Shown in pieces: positions 15,211 through 15,226 of a stretch of 15,226 nt of DNA. The stretch covers positions 1 through 15,226 of the forward strand of contig JBFGNS010000105.1 of assembly GCA_041574955.1 (NCBI GenBank). Direction: 5' to 3'. The DNA is from CALZJC01 sp041574955 (GTDB taxonomy: Bacteria; Acidobacteriota; Thermoanaerobaculia; Multivoradales; JAHEKO01). The notes beneath the pieces are model-generated. The model was not told the origin of the DNA, did not search any database, and saw nothing but the letters and a program-made list of their open reading frames with translations. The translations under genes and the position numbers were made by a program. Numbering within the stretch: the first letter of the stretch is position 1; every line of letters begins with the position of its first letter.

Positions 15211-15226
15211 GCCGCCCGGTCCGCCA

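Overview
The window is a dense block of surface-glycan biosynthesis genes from a high-GC bacterium. Hand counts on single 60-base lines give about 73-85% GC across most of the plus-strand block and about 58-65% in much of the last gene. GTG and TTG starts are common and almost no DNA is non-coding. This would fit a high-GC Acidobacteriota, Gemmatimonadota, Myxococcota-type or similar environmental lineage, but nothing in the window fixes the phylum. No rRNA, tRNA, CRISPR array, transposase or phage gene is visible.

Plus-strand block (2..10745), in order: the C-terminal part of a DegT/DnrJ-like PLP aminotransferase; a FemAB/GNAT-type acyltransferase; a short gap with a likely leaderless promoter; a PglE-type UDP-sugar 4-aminotransferase; a nucleotidyltransferase-family protein of the NTP_transf_5 type; a full-length, membrane-anchored PglF/WbpM-type UDP-GlcNAc 4,6-dehydratase; a WbpP-like UDP-HexNAc 4-epimerase; a GalE-like epimerase; a GT39/PMT_2-type membrane glycosyltransferase; and an SGNH-hydrolase-like membrane-anchored protein. 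Seven of these eight gene junctions are 4-base stop/start overlaps (ATGA, GTGA or TTGA), so the block looks like one translationally coupled operon.

Minus-strand block (15121..10791, transcribed leftward): a second GT39-like multi-pass glycosyltransferase; a DPM1/Ppm1-type polyprenyl-phosphate mannose synthase; a SAM methyltransferase with an N-terminal Cys cluster; and a PAPS-dependent sulfotransferase. The two blocks converge at about 10746-10790, where there is a small GC-rich hairpin.

How it may work together (inference): PglF and PglE make a UDP-4-amino-4,6-dideoxy-HexNAc. The two epimerases supply C4-epimeric UDP-sugars. The DPM1-like enzyme makes a lipid-phosphate sugar that the GT39-like enzymes could use on the periplasmic side. 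The acyltransferase, methyltransferase, sulfotransferase and SGNH protein could decorate the glycan. The third bacillosamine enzyme (PglD), an initiating phosphoglycosyl transferase (PglC), a flippase and an oligosaccharyltransferase are not in the window, so whether the product is a glycoprotein glycan, an exopolysaccharide or an O-antigen cannot be decided here.
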